Assembly (NCBI RefSeq): GCF_017355855.1
Contig: NZ_JAFEWD010000013.1
Span: forward strand, 107,662-171,661
DNA: 64,000 nucleotides
DNA from: Pedobacter sp. SYSU D00535
GTDB taxonomy: Bacteria > Bacteroidota > Bacteroidia > Sphingobacteriales > Sphingobacteriaceae
Direction of reading: 5' to 3'
The notes under the pieces were generated by a model. That model ran no database searches, had not been told where the DNA came from, and saw only the letters and a program-made list of their open reading frames with translations. Each line of letters starts with the position of its first letter. Position 1 is the first letter of the stretch. Shown here in pieces: positions 17,797 through 26,758 of this stretch. Position numbers and translations under genes: made by a program.

Positions 17797-17882
17797 CTGC
17801 GCTCTTCCTGTAATATTCAGTCCATACACTCCTGCTGACATACTGTTGTCATTAGCTCTTTGAACTTTGCTGCAAACCCAAT

Positions 17883-18352
17883 ATGATGATAACAGAACCA
17901 ATCGAAGAATTTTATGTTGTCGGACTTAGCGTCCGTACCACCAATGAAAATAATCAAGCAGCTAGGGACATCCCAGAACTGTGGTCGAGGTTTTTTTCAG
18001 AGAACGTACTTGCAGGTATTCCTAATCGCTCCGGCGATGCGGTTTATAGCTTGTACACCGAGTATGAACTCGATTTCACTAAACCTTATACCTGTATCAT
18101 TGGCTGCCGTGTAAATAGCATTGCCGATATCCTGCTCATTTTGCCGTTGCCAAAATACCTCAGGGAGGTTTTACAAAGTTTACCGCAAAAGGAAATCTGA
18201 ATGAAGGGATTGTCTTTCAGGAATGGACCAAAATTTGGAATATGGATTTTCCCAGGAAATACACCGCAGATTTCGAAGTGTACGGCGAGCGGGCGCAGAA
18301 CCCGGAAGCCGCCGAAGTTGATATCTTTATTGCTGTTAAAGACCAGGTATAA
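17883..18352 (+). pseudogene. Frameshifted GyrI-like / AraC effector-binding domain protein
   Basis: The first part reads in frame from 17883 (EEFYVVGLSVRTTNENNQA to YTCIIGCRVNSIADI). After about 18130 the family sequence continues only in another frame (PAHFAVAKIPQGGFTKFTAK, then EWTKIWNMDF and YTADFEVYGERAQNPEAAEV) to a TAA at 18350-18352. Adding one C near 18131 would restore a protein of about 156 aa typical of the GyrI-like small-molecule-binding family. This is a single-base loss, so either a recent pseudogene or a sequencing error. It lies 5 bp upstream of alkC. Confidence 0.8.
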
Positions 18353-18357
18353 TCAGC

Positions 18358-19473
18358 ATGTTATTAAAGGACCTTTATTCGCCCGGTTTTTATAACCGCT
18401 TTACGCATGTGATGGAAGAGCTTCTTCCTGCTTTTGATCGGCAAGAGTTCCTCAACAGGATTTTTACGGAGGAATTTCAGGCAATGGAACTCAAGGAGAG
18501 GATGCGCCATACAACCCATGTTCTTGGCGGCTTTTTTCCTGCTGACTTCTCCGACAGTGTAATGCTGATCCGTTCCATTATTCAGAAGCTGAAGGCGCTC
18601 GGCTTTCGCGGCGAAAGTATTGAATTTATGTTTCTGCCTGACTTCATAGAAGTGTATGGGATCAATCATCCAGATGAGTCCATTCAGGCGTTCGAATTTA
18701 TCACCCAGTTTATTTCCTGCGAGTTCGCTATCCGCCCCTTCCTCATCAAATACGAGGAAGAGACCCTAAGACGGATGAAAATCTGGTCGCTCCACACCAA
18801 TCACCACGTTCGTCGCTTTGCTAGTGAAGGCACACGGCCCCGGCTCCCCTGGGCAATGGCAGTTCCACGATTAAAAAAGGAACCGGCTCTAATTCTGGAA
18901 ATCTTGGATAACCTAAAGAATGACCCTTCCGAGTATGTGAGGAGAAGTGTTGCGAACAGTCTCAACGACGTTTCAAAGGATCACCCCACCACGGTGCTCC
19001 AGCTTGCTCAGAAATGGAAGGGGAAGAGCCAGGAGACGGATGCCCTTTTGAAACATGCCTGCAGAACGCTTTTGAAGCAAGGAAATCCTACTGTCCTGAG
19101 CTTATATGGACTTGATTCCAATAACTTGATCCTTGACAATTTCAAGATACTTACACCTTCGGTAAAAATGGGGGGAGACCTTCAATTCTCGTTTTCGGTC
19201 GCCAACCAGGGGGAACGTCAGCAAACGGTGCGGATAGAGTATATTTTATATTTTAAACGCCGGAAGAACCAATTTTCAAAGACGGTATTTAAGGTGAGCG
19301 AACGGGTGTTAAAGTCGGGAGAGCAGATCACCATAGTCAGAAAACACAGTTTTAAACCAATTACTACCCGCCGATATTACGGCGGAGAGCAGCGGCTGTC
19401 GGTTGTAATTAATGGGAGGGAGTCGTCAGTAGCGAAAATCGAGCTGGAGGAATCTACGACATCCCGCCTGTAA
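18358..19473 (+). CDS. alkC: AlkC-type DNA alkylation repair glycosylase
   Basis: A 371-aa HEAT-like-repeat DNA glycosylase of the AlkC type, which removes alkylated bases such as 3-methyladenine without base flipping. The helical repeat region spans about residues 1-255; conserved sequences include FASEGTRPRLPWA (about 157-169) and NDPSEYVRRSVANSLND. A C-terminal Ig-like beta domain follows (about 275-365: MGGDLQFSFSVANQGERQQT), which is the feature that separates AlkC from AlkD. The gene sits just after the broken GyrI-like gene, possibly on the same transcript. Confidence 0.87.
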   Translation: MLLKDLYSPGFYNRFTHVMEELLPAFDRQEFLNRIFTEEFQAMELKERMRHTTHVLGGFFPADFSDSVMLIRSIIQKLKALGFRGESIEFMFLPDFIEVYGINHPDESIQAFEFITQFISCEFAIRPFLIKYEEETLRRMKIWSLHTNHHVRRFASEGTRPRLPWAMAVPRLKKEPALILEILDNLKNDPSEYVRRSVANSLNDVSKDHPTTVLQLAQKWKGKSQETDALLKHACRTLLKQGNPTVLSLYGLDSNNLILDNFKILTPSVKMGGDLQFSFSVANQGERQQTVRIEYILYFKRRKNQFSKTVFKVSERVLKSGEQITIVRKHSFKPITTRRYYGGEQRLSVVINGRESSVAKIELEESTTSRL

Positions 19474-19632
19474 TTTCAGAATAGTATCCATATCGCAGGA
19501 AACAATCATTTTGTATACTAATCAGTAAAAAGGCATCAATGAAAATAAATATAGTTGAAGTAGGACGAGAAGGCAAGGATGCTGCTGGCGACTGAGGCGA
19601 AATAGTACTAGCATCAGGAAAAGCTAAAAAAG

Positions 19633-19668
19633 AAGCGGCTCTACCTATTGGTACAGCCGCTTTGGTTT
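19633..19668. terminator. Hairpin terminator between alkC and convergent SDR
   Basis: GCGGCT-C-TACC at 19635-19645 pairs with GGTA-C-AGCCGC at 19650-19660, and flanking AA/TT extend the stem. TTTGGTTTT follows on the plus strand, and A-rich sequence precedes it. The 330-base gap around it has a 113-aa minus-strand frame (19454-19795) that runs through the hairpin and resembles nothing known. Confidence 0.7.
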
Positions 19669-19803
19669 TAAAGTCTCTGAAAATATCAGCCAGTGCCGCT
19701 TTCAGGTGAAGCTCGTTTCCGGCTTGCAAATTGGGAATACCCGAGAGAGCTGAATCTGCGGCAGCGTCAGGAGCACGAACTAACTGGTAGAGCAAGCTCC
19801 TGC

Positions 19804-20520
19804 TTAAGGATTCGTTGAGAAAAGACTTGCTTCTTTTAAGAACACGCGTCTGTTCAGCTTTAAATGTCCAATAATAAACTCTGCAAAATCTTCCGGGTGC
19901 ATTACTCTTTCCGGATCGCCTTTGATGAGGTCAGCACTATAGGCAAGGTCGGTAACGACTGTGCTAGGCGCCAATGCTGTCACGCGGATGTTATGTTTCC
20001 GAACTTCCTGCATAAGGCTCTCTGATAAACCAAATACCCCAAATTTCGATGCACTATAAGCACTCGTAATTGCAGCTCCTGTTTTGCCCGCAGTAGAGGA
20101 GATATTCACAATGTCTCCCGTCTGCCGTTCGATCATTTGCGGTAATACGGCGCGGGTGGTATAATAGACCCCAAAGAGGTTCACTTTTACCTGGTTTTCC
20201 CATGCTTCTGGTTCGAGATCGAGAAACTTAGCAAAAGTGCCCGTTCCGGCGTTGTTAATCAGAATGTCGATGTTTCCTAAGTCCGATTGGAGTTTTGTTA
20301 CCGCAGCCTCCACCTCTTGTCTGTTGCTTACATCGGCAGTTGCATAGCTTGCCTTAACGCCCAAAGATGCTGCCTCCTCCGCAACCACTTTGACATCCGC
20401 TTCTGTTCGGGCAATCAAGGCAACATGCGCGCCTTCTTTTGCAAGTGCAATGGCGATAGCTTTGCCAATTCCCTTTCCTGCGCCGGTAATGAGCGCTATT
20501 TTTCCTTGTAAAGATTCCAT
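19804..20520 (-). CDS. SDR-family oxidoreductase, 3-ketoacyl reductase-like
   Basis: A 238-aa short-chain dehydrogenase. It has TGAGKGIG at about residues 13-20, NNAGTG, a catalytic Ser in ISSTAGKTG and YSASKFG. Closest in pattern to 3-oxoacyl-ACP reductase-like enzymes (FabG-like), but it is not within a fatty-acid gene cluster, so the substrate is open. Single gene, divergent from the two-component system. Confidence 0.87.
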   Translation of the reverse strand: MESLQGKIALITGAGKGIGKAIAIALAKEGAHVALIARTEADVKVVAEEAASLGVKASYATADVSNRQEVEAAVTKLQSDLGNIDILINNAGTGTFAKFLDLEPEAWENQVKVNLFGVYYTTRAVLPQMIERQTGDIVNISSTAGKTGAAITSAYSASKFGVFGLSESLMQEVRKHNIRVTALAPSTVVTDLAYSADLIKGDPERVMHPEDFAEFIIGHLKLNRRVFLKEASLFSTNP

Positions 20521-20862
20521 GAGATTCCGTTTTACTAATCGAGTCGAAATTGCTGTTTTTTGTTTTAGCTCAATGAATCGTTTTAGGATTTTGACAGATA
20601 AAAGAGATTCGACTATCCGTCTTCAAAAGAAGGATGCGTTAGATTTAACTTTGCTTAATAACGATGATGGATTCAAAAACTATGAGAGAATAGGATTTAG
20701 GTTGTTTTATTTTTATTGAAATTAAACAATTTGTTTCATTTAGGTGTTTTGATGTCTTTTCTGTGCTATTTCTTTTGGGAAAAGGTTAGAAAAGGTCATA
20801 AAAAAGTCAACAGTGTTCAAATTTTCCTGTCTTATGCTGTTTGGGTTTTATTTTTCACCGAA
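20521..20862. other. Divergent intergenic region before two-component genes
   Basis: About 340 AT-rich bases. The frame of the response regulator stays open back to 20716, but the extra 49 residues are hydrophobic and not part of a receiver domain, so I leave them out. No clear promoter box is visible. Confidence 0.4.
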
Positions 20863-21552
20863 ATGGATGGAGTTAAAATACTATTAATTGAAGACGAACC
20901 AGCCCTCGCTTCTGTAATTGTGCGTGGTCTTTCACAGCTGGGGGCTGAAGTAAGCGTGGCGAGTGATGGTGGAACCGGACTGGAGATGGCACAGAATTTT
21001 AACTTCCATCTGATTATTCTGGATATTATGCTTCCTTCGGTAAATGGGATTCAGCTATGTAAGGAAATTCGTAAAAAGGACGAGGGGCAGCCGGTTCTGA
21101 TGTTGACGGCTCTGGGAAGTACAGAAAATATCGTTACCGGTTTGGAGGCCGGCGCTGATGATTATATCGTAAAACCCTTCAAATTCGCGGAATTGGAAGC
21201 TCGTATTCGCTCGCTCATCAGGAGGACTAAGGGTAACACAACCCAGAAAAACATTGTTGTCATCGCCGACCTGGAAGTCGACTGCGACGCTAAAATTGCC
21301 CGTCGTAGCGGAAATCCGGTTAATTTGACGGCAACCGAATACCGCTTGCTTGAGTACTTTGCAGTTAACCAGAATAGGGTCCTCTCCCGTATTCAAATTC
21401 TCGAGAACGTGTGGGATATTGATTTTAATATGGGTACGAACGTCGTAGATGTTTATGTAAACTACCTGCGAAAGAAGCTGGATAACGGGTATCCCGTAAA
21501 ACTGATACACACAGTGTTTGGCATGGGGTACATTTTTAAAGAGGGTACATGA
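20863..21552 (+). CDS. OmpR/PhoB-family response regulator
   Basis: A 229-aa two-component response regulator. The receiver domain has the acidic pair E10-D11, phosphoacceptor D54 (LIILDIMLPS) and the Lys of DYIVKPF near 103. The C-terminal winged helix covers about 130-228 (LTATEYRLLEYFAVNQNRVL, GTNVVDVYVNYLRKKLD, TVFGMGYIF). The start at 20863 gives the normal MDGVKILLIEDE N-terminus. It overlaps the kinase gene by 4 bp (ATGA). Its likely DNA target is the 11-bp-phased repeat array downstream of the kinase. Confidence 0.92.
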   Translation: MDGVKILLIEDEPALASVIVRGLSQLGAEVSVASDGGTGLEMAQNFNFHLIILDIMLPSVNGIQLCKEIRKKDEGQPVLMLTALGSTENIVTGLEAGADDYIVKPFKFAELEARIRSLIRRTKGNTTQKNIVVIADLEVDCDAKIARRSGNPVNLTATEYRLLEYFAVNQNRVLSRIQILENVWDIDFNMGTNVVDVYVNYLRKKLDNGYPVKLIHTVFGMGYIFKEGT

Positions 21553-22913
21553 GGATACAGACCAAGATTACCCTGCTTTTTTTCGTTGTATCAAGCTTCG
21601 GCCTAATCGTTCTGAATGCGGCCATCTTTTATTTCGTTTCCCAGTTTACATTTGAGGACTTCAATAAACGTTTGCAGGCACGGGTGAACTTCGCGGCGCA
21701 AATAAACTTGCTACGAGATGAGAATCGGGAAGCTTATCAGGAAGTTCGCAATAAATACCTTGAAAGACTGGCTGATGAGCAGGACTATATAATAAAAGTG
21801 TTACCATCCGGGCACATTCCAAAAGCAGGTCTTGATGTTCCCGATAGCTTTTTTCAGAATATCCTCAGAAACGGTAGCGCCAGATATAATAAGGATAATC
21901 GATTTTTTGCAGGACGGTATTATACCACCAAGCGAGGTAATTACATTGTAGTTGTAACCGCTTCAGATCCGCACGGATTCAAAGAGTTAGAGCAATTGCA
22001 AAAAGTACTCGTTATCGGCTTCCTGGTTTCTGTCGCTATCACCTACCTTGGTGGAAGGGTGTTCTATTATTATGCTATTAAGCCGGTGAGGAACATTATC
22101 AAAAGTGTACAGAATATTACTGCTAATAATCTGCACCTTCGGCTCGATGAAGTAGGGGGAGAGGACGAGGTTTCCGAACTGGTTTTTACGTTCAATAACA
22201 TGTTAACCCGTCTTGAAACAGCCTTCGAAACCCAAAATAATTTTGTAAGCAACGCTTCTCACGAACTTCGCACTCCTCTATCTATTATCACAGGTGAAAC
22301 TGAATTGCTGCTTGCTGAGAAGGGACTCTCTGACTCAGCAAGAAAATCAGCCGAAGCAATTTTGAAAGAATCTGATAAATTGGGGCAAATCCTAACCAGC
22401 CTGCTAGGGCTCGCGCAGACTGGCTTCGACGGTAAGAAACAGAAGTGGCAGAAAATACGCATTGATGAGCTGGTAATGAATGTGACAGATTCGGTTAAAA
22501 AAATTGAACCGGAGAGTACACTCGACGTCGACTTTAGCGCGCTTCCTGAAGATGAATCGCAGGTTTCTATCGAAGGGAATATTAATCTATTGCGCCTCGC
22601 CATCAGCAATATTGTCATGAACGCCTGCAAGTATTCCAATAATCAGTTAGTAACGGTAAGGGTCAGCTCAGAAAATGGAATGGTCTGTATCTCCACTACC
22701 GATCGGGGTATTGGGATTCCCAGCCAGGAGCAGCAGCATGTTTTCGAGCCATTTTTTCGAGCCTCTAATACCTCGAACTACGAAGGCTACGGTATCGGTC
22801 TGCCTCTCACCCTAAATATTATTCGCCTGCATAAGGGGACCATAGGAATTCGTTCAGAGGAAAGTAAAGGAACAGAAATACGAGTATTGTTGCCTGTTAT
22901 GCCAGCTTCCTGA
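21549..22913 (+). CDS. Sensor histidine kinase (HAMP-HisKA-HATPase)
   Basis: A 454-aa membrane kinase, partner of the preceding regulator. Transmembrane helices lie at about residues 7-30 and 152-175, enclosing a periplasmic sensor of about 120 aa of no recognised fold. A HAMP linker follows, then HisKA with phospho-accepting H238 (NASHELRTPLS), N box (IVMNACKYSNN), G1 (STTDRGIGIP) and G2 (YGIGLPLTLNII). It resembles CusS-like kinases of this size, but no metal-resistance genes are nearby; the signal is unknown. Confidence 0.92.
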   Translation: MRIQTKITLLFFVVSSFGLIVLNAAIFYFVSQFTFEDFNKRLQARVNFAAQINLLRDENREAYQEVRNKYLERLADEQDYIIKVLPSGHIPKAGLDVPDSFFQNILRNGSARYNKDNRFFAGRYYTTKRGNYIVVVTASDPHGFKELEQLQKVLVIGFLVSVAITYLGGRVFYYYAIKPVRNIIKSVQNITANNLHLRLDEVGGEDEVSELVFTFNNMLTRLETAFETQNNFVSNASHELRTPLSIITGETELLLAEKGLSDSARKSAEAILKESDKLGQILTSLLGLAQTGFDGKKQKWQKIRIDELVMNVTDSVKKIEPESTLDVDFSALPEDESQVSIEGNINLLRLAISNIVMNACKYSNNQLVTVRVSSENGMVCISTTDRGIGIPSQEQQHVFEPFFRASNTSNYEGYGIGLPLTLNIIRLHKGTIGIRSEESKGTEIRVLLPVMPAS

Positions 22914-22959
22914 TTTTTTGCAGAAGAATCAACCTGAAAAGTCACCCTTTTACGAGATT

Positions 22960-22996
22960 TTCTGAAAATATTAAAAGCCTTCTAATATTTTCAGAA
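22960..22996. terminator. Perfect 14-bp inverted repeat after the kinase gene
   Basis: TTCTGAAAATATTA at 22960-22973 and its exact complement at 22983-22996, with a 9-nt loop. AT-rich and without a long T run, so it may be a weak terminator or a protein-binding palindrome. The right arm contains the TCTAAT core found in the repeat array that follows. Confidence 0.5.
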
Positions 22997-23043
22997 CCAA
23001 GATGTTCTAGCTTGTTCATTCGTACGGCAGCTTAATGGGAATT

Positions 23044-23124
23044 ATTAGAAAGTAATTAGAAACAGCGGTTATTTGTGGTAAAAGGTCTAATAAACTTCTA
23101 ATAACTGTCTTAAGTCCTTCTAAG
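23044..23124. promoter_or_regulatory. 11-bp-phased TTCTAAT repeats, probable response-regulator operator
   Basis: Two ATTAGAAA copies start at 23044 and 23055 (11 bp apart). In the other orientation, GTCTAAT, TTCTAAT, GTCTTAA and TTCTAAG start at 23085, 23096, 23107 and 23118, each 11 bp apart. OmpR-family regulators bind direct repeats spaced about one helical turn. The array ends 57 bp before the Usp-like gene and lies just after the two-component genes, so control of the Usp-like/bestrophin unit is the likely purpose. Confidence 0.6.
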
Positions 23125-23180
23125 ATCTCGCGGCTACTATTGTATAAGAAATTATTTGTTAAACCAAACACGTTAATCTT

Positions 23181-23672
23181 ATGCAAACTATCTTAATTCC
23201 AACCGACTTCAAACCCGCAGCCTTACAATGTATTCCTGCCCTTTGTGACCGCCTGGCGGGAAAAGGCATTAATCTAATCTTCATGCATCTGTTTAAGCTG
23301 TCCAGCTCAGAAAGTGAACTCATGATGCTGAGTAGGCGTAACCGCGAGTTTGAGAATATAAGCGATGAGTTTCATCAATCCATTCGGTTGATCAGACAGA
23401 AATATCCGCAAATAAAAAACGTCAAATTGGATTTTTTCTACGGGAGCACGGTCAGCATGTTCAAGAACTACCTCGAGGCGCATGAAGTTGATTTTATCCT
23501 CGATCCTAAGGATTGTTGCATAAGCCCGCTAAACCGGGCAAGCATTGACCCAACTCTGCTTACTAAAAAAGCCGGGCTTCCTGTTCTAAGTTTACCTGCC
23601 GCCGAGGTACGGCGGCCAGAGGCAAGCAATAAATTCCTTGAAGAGTCAAATGTTCTTTCTGCTGTTTCCTAA
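23181..23672 (+). CDS. Universal-stress-protein-like protein
   Basis: A 163-aa protein with a UspA-like opening (MQTILIPTDFKPAALQCIPA) and the beta-strand FMHLFKL at the position of the family's second strand, plus a late hydrophobic strand (LPVLSLPAAE). The ATP-binding G-x2-G-x9-G motif of typical UspA proteins is not visible, so nucleotide binding is doubtful. It lies 18 bp ahead of the bestrophin gene and behind the phased repeat array, so it is probably the first gene of a unit controlled by the two-component system. Confidence 0.6.
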   Translation: MQTILIPTDFKPAALQCIPALCDRLAGKGINLIFMHLFKLSSSESELMMLSRRNREFENISDEFHQSIRLIRQKYPQIKNVKLDFFYGSTVSMFKNYLEAHEVDFILDPKDCCISPLNRASIDPTLLTKKAGLPVLSLPAAEVRRPEASNKFLEESNVLSAVS

Positions 23673-23690
23673 CATTTAAAACCACTACTT

Positions 23691-24617
23691 ATGTTACTTA
23701 AAGAGAATATTCCTATTCAATATATTTTCGGCAAAATCAGAAAGGAGATGCTTCTTGTCAGTGTTTATGCCGTGCTTATTGTTATCCTTTATGAAAATTT
23801 TCATTTTACCAGGATTTCTATACCGATAGCTGTACCCACTATTTTAGGTACCGTAATATCCCTGCTGCTGGCGTTTAAATCGAACCAGGCATATGATCGC
23901 TGGTGGGAGGCCCGAACAATCTGGGGAGCAATCGTAAACGATTCCCGAAGCCTTACGCGTCAGTTATTAACTTTCGTGGATTCTCCTTACGGGCATGCGG
24001 AAGAAAAAGCTTTTTGCGAGAAGATGGCCAAGCGGCAGATCGCCTGGTGTTATAGTCTGAGCAAACATCTACGAAAACAAGATGCAATGGCCGATCTGGA
24101 TAAATGGCTGACAAGTGAGGATCTGGAGCACATTCGAAACTATAGCAATGTTCCCGTGGCGCTTCTTGAGCTGCAGGGGCAGGATCTAAGAAACGCCTAT
24201 AAGCTCGGTTGGATCAACGAGTTTCAGCAAGTGGAACTGGATAAAACGCTCACTCGTTTTTCCAATGAGATGGGGGGCTGCGAACGCATAAAGAATACGG
24301 TGTTTCCTGCTACCTACGGTGTCTACATACACTTTTCCCTGGTTCTCTTTATCTTGTTGCTGCCCTTTGGTTTAATTGAGTTCTTTGGGATTGCTGAAAT
24401 TCCGCTCGTGATCGCCATTGCCAGCTCGTTTTTTCTGATCGAAAAAATGGCTATTCATCTACAAGATCCTTTCGAGAATAAACCCACAGATACGCCAACT
24501 ACCACCATTTCACAAACCATTGAGCGAGACATTCTTCAAATGCTGAAAGAGCATTGCCCGCCCAAGGCTCAGGCCGGCGGCTCATTCGGGAATTCGAAGA
24601 TCTTCTATATCTTATAA
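23691..24617 (+). CDS. Bestrophin-family ion channel
   Basis: A 308-aa membrane protein of the bacterial bestrophin (UPF0187) family, pentameric anion or cation channels. Family features are FHFTRISIPIAVPTILGTVI (about residues 37-56), the SNQAYDRWWEARTIWG signature (about 66-81), ERIKNTVFPATY near 197-208 and IEFFGIAEIPLVI in the last helices. A strong terminator follows. With the upstream Usp-like gene it makes a two-gene unit. The ion carried is not known. Confidence 0.9.
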   Translation: MLLKENIPIQYIFGKIRKEMLLVSVYAVLIVILYENFHFTRISIPIAVPTILGTVISLLLAFKSNQAYDRWWEARTIWGAIVNDSRSLTRQLLTFVDSPYGHAEEKAFCEKMAKRQIAWCYSLSKHLRKQDAMADLDKWLTSEDLEHIRNYSNVPVALLELQGQDLRNAYKLGWINEFQQVELDKTLTRFSNEMGGCERIKNTVFPATYGVYIHFSLVLFILLLPFGLIEFFGIAEIPLVIAIASSFFLIEKMAIHLQDPFENKPTDTPTTTISQTIERDILQMLKEHCPPKAQAGGSFGNSKIFYIL

Positions 24618-24626
24618 CCTGACCAT

Positions 24627-24659
24627 AACGGGGGCCGAACTAAAGTCGCCCCCGTTTTT
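24627..24659 (+). terminator. Rho-independent terminator after bestrophin gene
   Basis: AACGGGGGC at 24627-24635 pairs with GCCCCCGTT at 24648-24656, and TTTTTA follows. Confidence 0.85.
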
Positions 24660-25000
24660 ACACTCTACTGTTTATTGCTGTTTTTACTGAAGAGCTGTCT
24701 GCTGAAACGCTTTGAGCTTTTTTTAATTGAAAGTTTTATTTCCGGTGCCTGACCTGATACAGTCAAAAGAGGTGAATCTATGAAAGTGCGCTGTTTTCTT
24801 TTTAGAAAGGCCAAGTGGAAAGAAGGTGCCAATTCTCTTCCCAAGTTTCAATACAGCTATACACTTCACAGGAATAGGGAAGTCTTTTGACACTAGCTAG
24901 ATCGACTGAAAAGACAGGCAATTCATAAGAAACGAATTTTAAATACTGCCGTTCCTCTTAAAATAATCCAAAAAACATTTTTTCTCTTGTATATTTTGTC
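24660..25000. other. Intergenic stretch with no recognised gene
   Basis: About 340 bases between the bestrophin terminator and the yceD promoter. No convincing reading frame, repeat or RNA structure is seen. Confidence 0.4.
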
Positions 25001-25008
25001 TAATTTTG
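25001..25008 (+). promoter_or_regulatory. Bacteroidota -7 element for the yceD-rpmF-plsX-fabH unit
   Basis: TAATTTTG fits TAnnTTTG and lies 19 bp before the TTG start of the DUF177 gene. A -33 box is not clear. Confidence 0.4.
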
Positions 25009-25027
25009 CAGGCTCAATTGTCGTGCT

Positions 25028-25585
25028 TTGAAATCGTTACAGGAATATCGCATACCGTTTACCGGGCTGAAAGAAGGGAAGCATCAATTCGACTTTGATA
25101 TCGATCAGCGTTTTTTCAATGAGTTTGAGTATTCATTGGTTAAAAATGGGACGCTGAAGGTCGATCTGGAGTTAGAGAAGCAGGAAACAATGTTGATTCT
25201 GCAGTTTGTGATAAAAGGGGAGATCCTTCTGGGCTGCGATGTTTGCCTGGCAGATTTTCCGGTAGGGGTGGACAAAAAGGAACGGCAAATTGTAAAATTT
25301 AATGATGATGAGAATCTGGAAGATGATACGGATGAGATTATCGTTCTGGGTAGGAATGAACACGAGATTGATGTATCTTCATTAATTTATGAGTATATAA
25401 ATCTGGCAGTCCCTTATATAAATCGTTGTGAGAATCCGGGTGATACACAATGGTGCGACAAGGAGATGTTGGACAAGCTTGAAAAACTTTCGGTGAACCA
25501 AACTGAAGGAGAAGCAGCTGAAAATAATGAGAATACCGATGCAGATCCACGCTGGGATGCATTAAAAAAGATAAAAAACAAATAA
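25028..25585 (+). CDS. YceD/DUF177-family protein (23S rRNA accumulation)
   Basis: A 185-aa protein of the YceD/DUF177 family, linked to 23S rRNA accumulation and almost always next to rpmF. It starts at TTG: the frame has no ATG upstream before a stop, and the N-terminus MKSLQEYRIPFTGLKEG matches family starts. It has paired cysteines, GCDVC near residues 69-73 and a later C-x8-C in NRCENPGDTQWC, which may bind zinc. An acidic stretch (DDENLEDDTDE) lies mid-protein. First gene of the rpmF-plsX-fabH run; rpmF begins 15 bp later. Confidence 0.88.
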   Translation: MKSLQEYRIPFTGLKEGKHQFDFDIDQRFFNEFEYSLVKNGTLKVDLELEKQETMLILQFVIKGEILLGCDVCLADFPVGVDKKERQIVKFNDDENLEDDTDEIIVLGRNEHEIDVSSLIYEYINLAVPYINRCENPGDTQWCDKEMLDKLEKLSVNQTEGEAAENNENTDADPRWDALKKIKNK

Positions 25586-25600
25586 TTAAAAAACAGGAAA

Positions 25601-25792
25601 ATGGCACATCCAAAACGTAAATTGTCGAAGTCGAGAAGAGATAAGAGAAGAACTCATTACAAGGCTGAGGCGCCAGGCTTGTTTACCTGCAAAACAACAG
25701 GTGCGGTTCACTTACCACACCGTGCATATAATGTTGATGGTAACCTGTATTATAACGGTAAATTACTTATCGAGAATACCTCTATCGCTTAA
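25601..25792 (+). CDS. rpmF: 50S ribosomal protein L32
   Basis: A 63-aa ribosomal protein. It has the basic start [16 protein letters not shown] and the L32 core [15 protein letters not shown]. Only one Cys is present, so this is a zinc-free form. It lies between yceD and plsX, the usual order, with 14 bp to plsX. Confidence 0.97.
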   Translation: MAHPKRKLSKSRRDKRRTHYKAEAPGLFTCKTTGAVHLPHRAYNVDGNLYYNGKLLIENTSIA

Positions 25793-25806
25793 GGTAATTT
25801 TCTGAA

Positions 25807-26745
25807 ATGAAAATTGGCTTAGACATAATGGGCGGAGACTACGCTCCCAGGGCAACAGTGCTGGGAGCGATAGAAGCCTATAAATCTCTTGACCCAAACC
25901 AAAAACTGGTTCTCATTGGGGACAAGGAAGTTTCTCTTCCTTTTTTTGAAGAGCAGAATTTTAATCCAGATCATTTCGAATTCGTGCATACCAAAGAAGC
26001 TATTGGTATGGGCGAACATCCTACAAAAGCTATTACTCAGAAGCCTAATTCAAGTATTAGTATCGGTTTCAAGATGTTGAAAGAAGGGGCACTAGACTCT
26101 TTTTCTTCAGCGGGAAATACCGGTGCCATGCTTGTTGGTGCTATGTTTAGCGTTAAGACTGTTCCAGGCGTTATTCGCCCTGCAATTTCTTCTATTGTGC
26201 CAAAGCTAAAAAGTGGCTATGGAATTATGCTGGATGTAGGTGCAAATGCAGACTGTAAACCAGATACCCTTCTTCAGTTTGGAATCTTGGGCCGCTTGTT
26301 CGCCGAAAATATTTTAGGAATTCAGAATCCTAAAGTAGGGCTTATCAATATTGGTGAGGAGGAAGAAAAAGGGAATCTGTTGATGCTCGCCACCCATCCA
26401 TTAATGAAGGATACGAACATGTTTAACTTCGTAGGTAATATCGAAGGACGAGATCTATTTGATGATAAGGCGGATGTAATCGTGTGCGATGGCTTTACGG
26501 GTAACGTGATGCTCAAACTAGCCGAATCGTTTTATGTTCTGACTTTGAAAAAAGGATTTAAAGATGAGTTCTTTGCGAGGTTCAACTATGAGCAATACGG
26601 GGGAAGCCCGATTCTGGGTGTCAATGCTCCTGTGATTATTGGTCATGGAATATCTACTCCAGAAGCAATCAAGAATATGGTTCTTCTATCGAGGAGCATG
26701 ATCTTGACGAAGCTTGTTGATAAAATAGCATCTGCATTTAAATAG
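25807..26745 (+). CDS. plsX: Phosphate acyltransferase PlsX
   Basis: A 312-aa enzyme that turns acyl-ACP and phosphate into acyl-phosphate, the first step of membrane phospholipid synthesis through PlsY. The family start [16 protein letters not shown], the SAGNTGAML glycine-rich segment (about 99-107) and [16 protein letters not shown] (about 224-239) are all present. It is co-directional with fabH (13-bp gap). Confidence 0.97.
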   Translation: MKIGLDIMGGDYAPRATVLGAIEAYKSLDPNQKLVLIGDKEVSLPFFEEQNFNPDHFEFVHTKEAIGMGEHPTKAITQKPNSSISIGFKMLKEGALDSFSSAGNTGAMLVGAMFSVKTVPGVIRPAISSIVPKLKSGYGIMLDVGANADCKPDTLLQFGILGRLFAENILGIQNPKVGLINIGEEEEKGNLLMLATHPLMKDTNMFNFVGNIEGRDLFDDKADVIVCDGFTGNVMLKLAESFYVLTLKKGFKDEFFARFNYEQYGGSPILGVNAPVIIGHGISTPEAIKNMVLLSRSMILTKLVDKIASAFK

Positions 26746-26758
26746 TTCAAATCGAATT

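Noticed and set aside
19454..19795. Minus-strand 113-aa gene downstream of the SDR
   Set aside because: It reads through a strong hairpin terminator and resembles no family; its Ala/Ser/Pro-rich end is typical of a chance frame.
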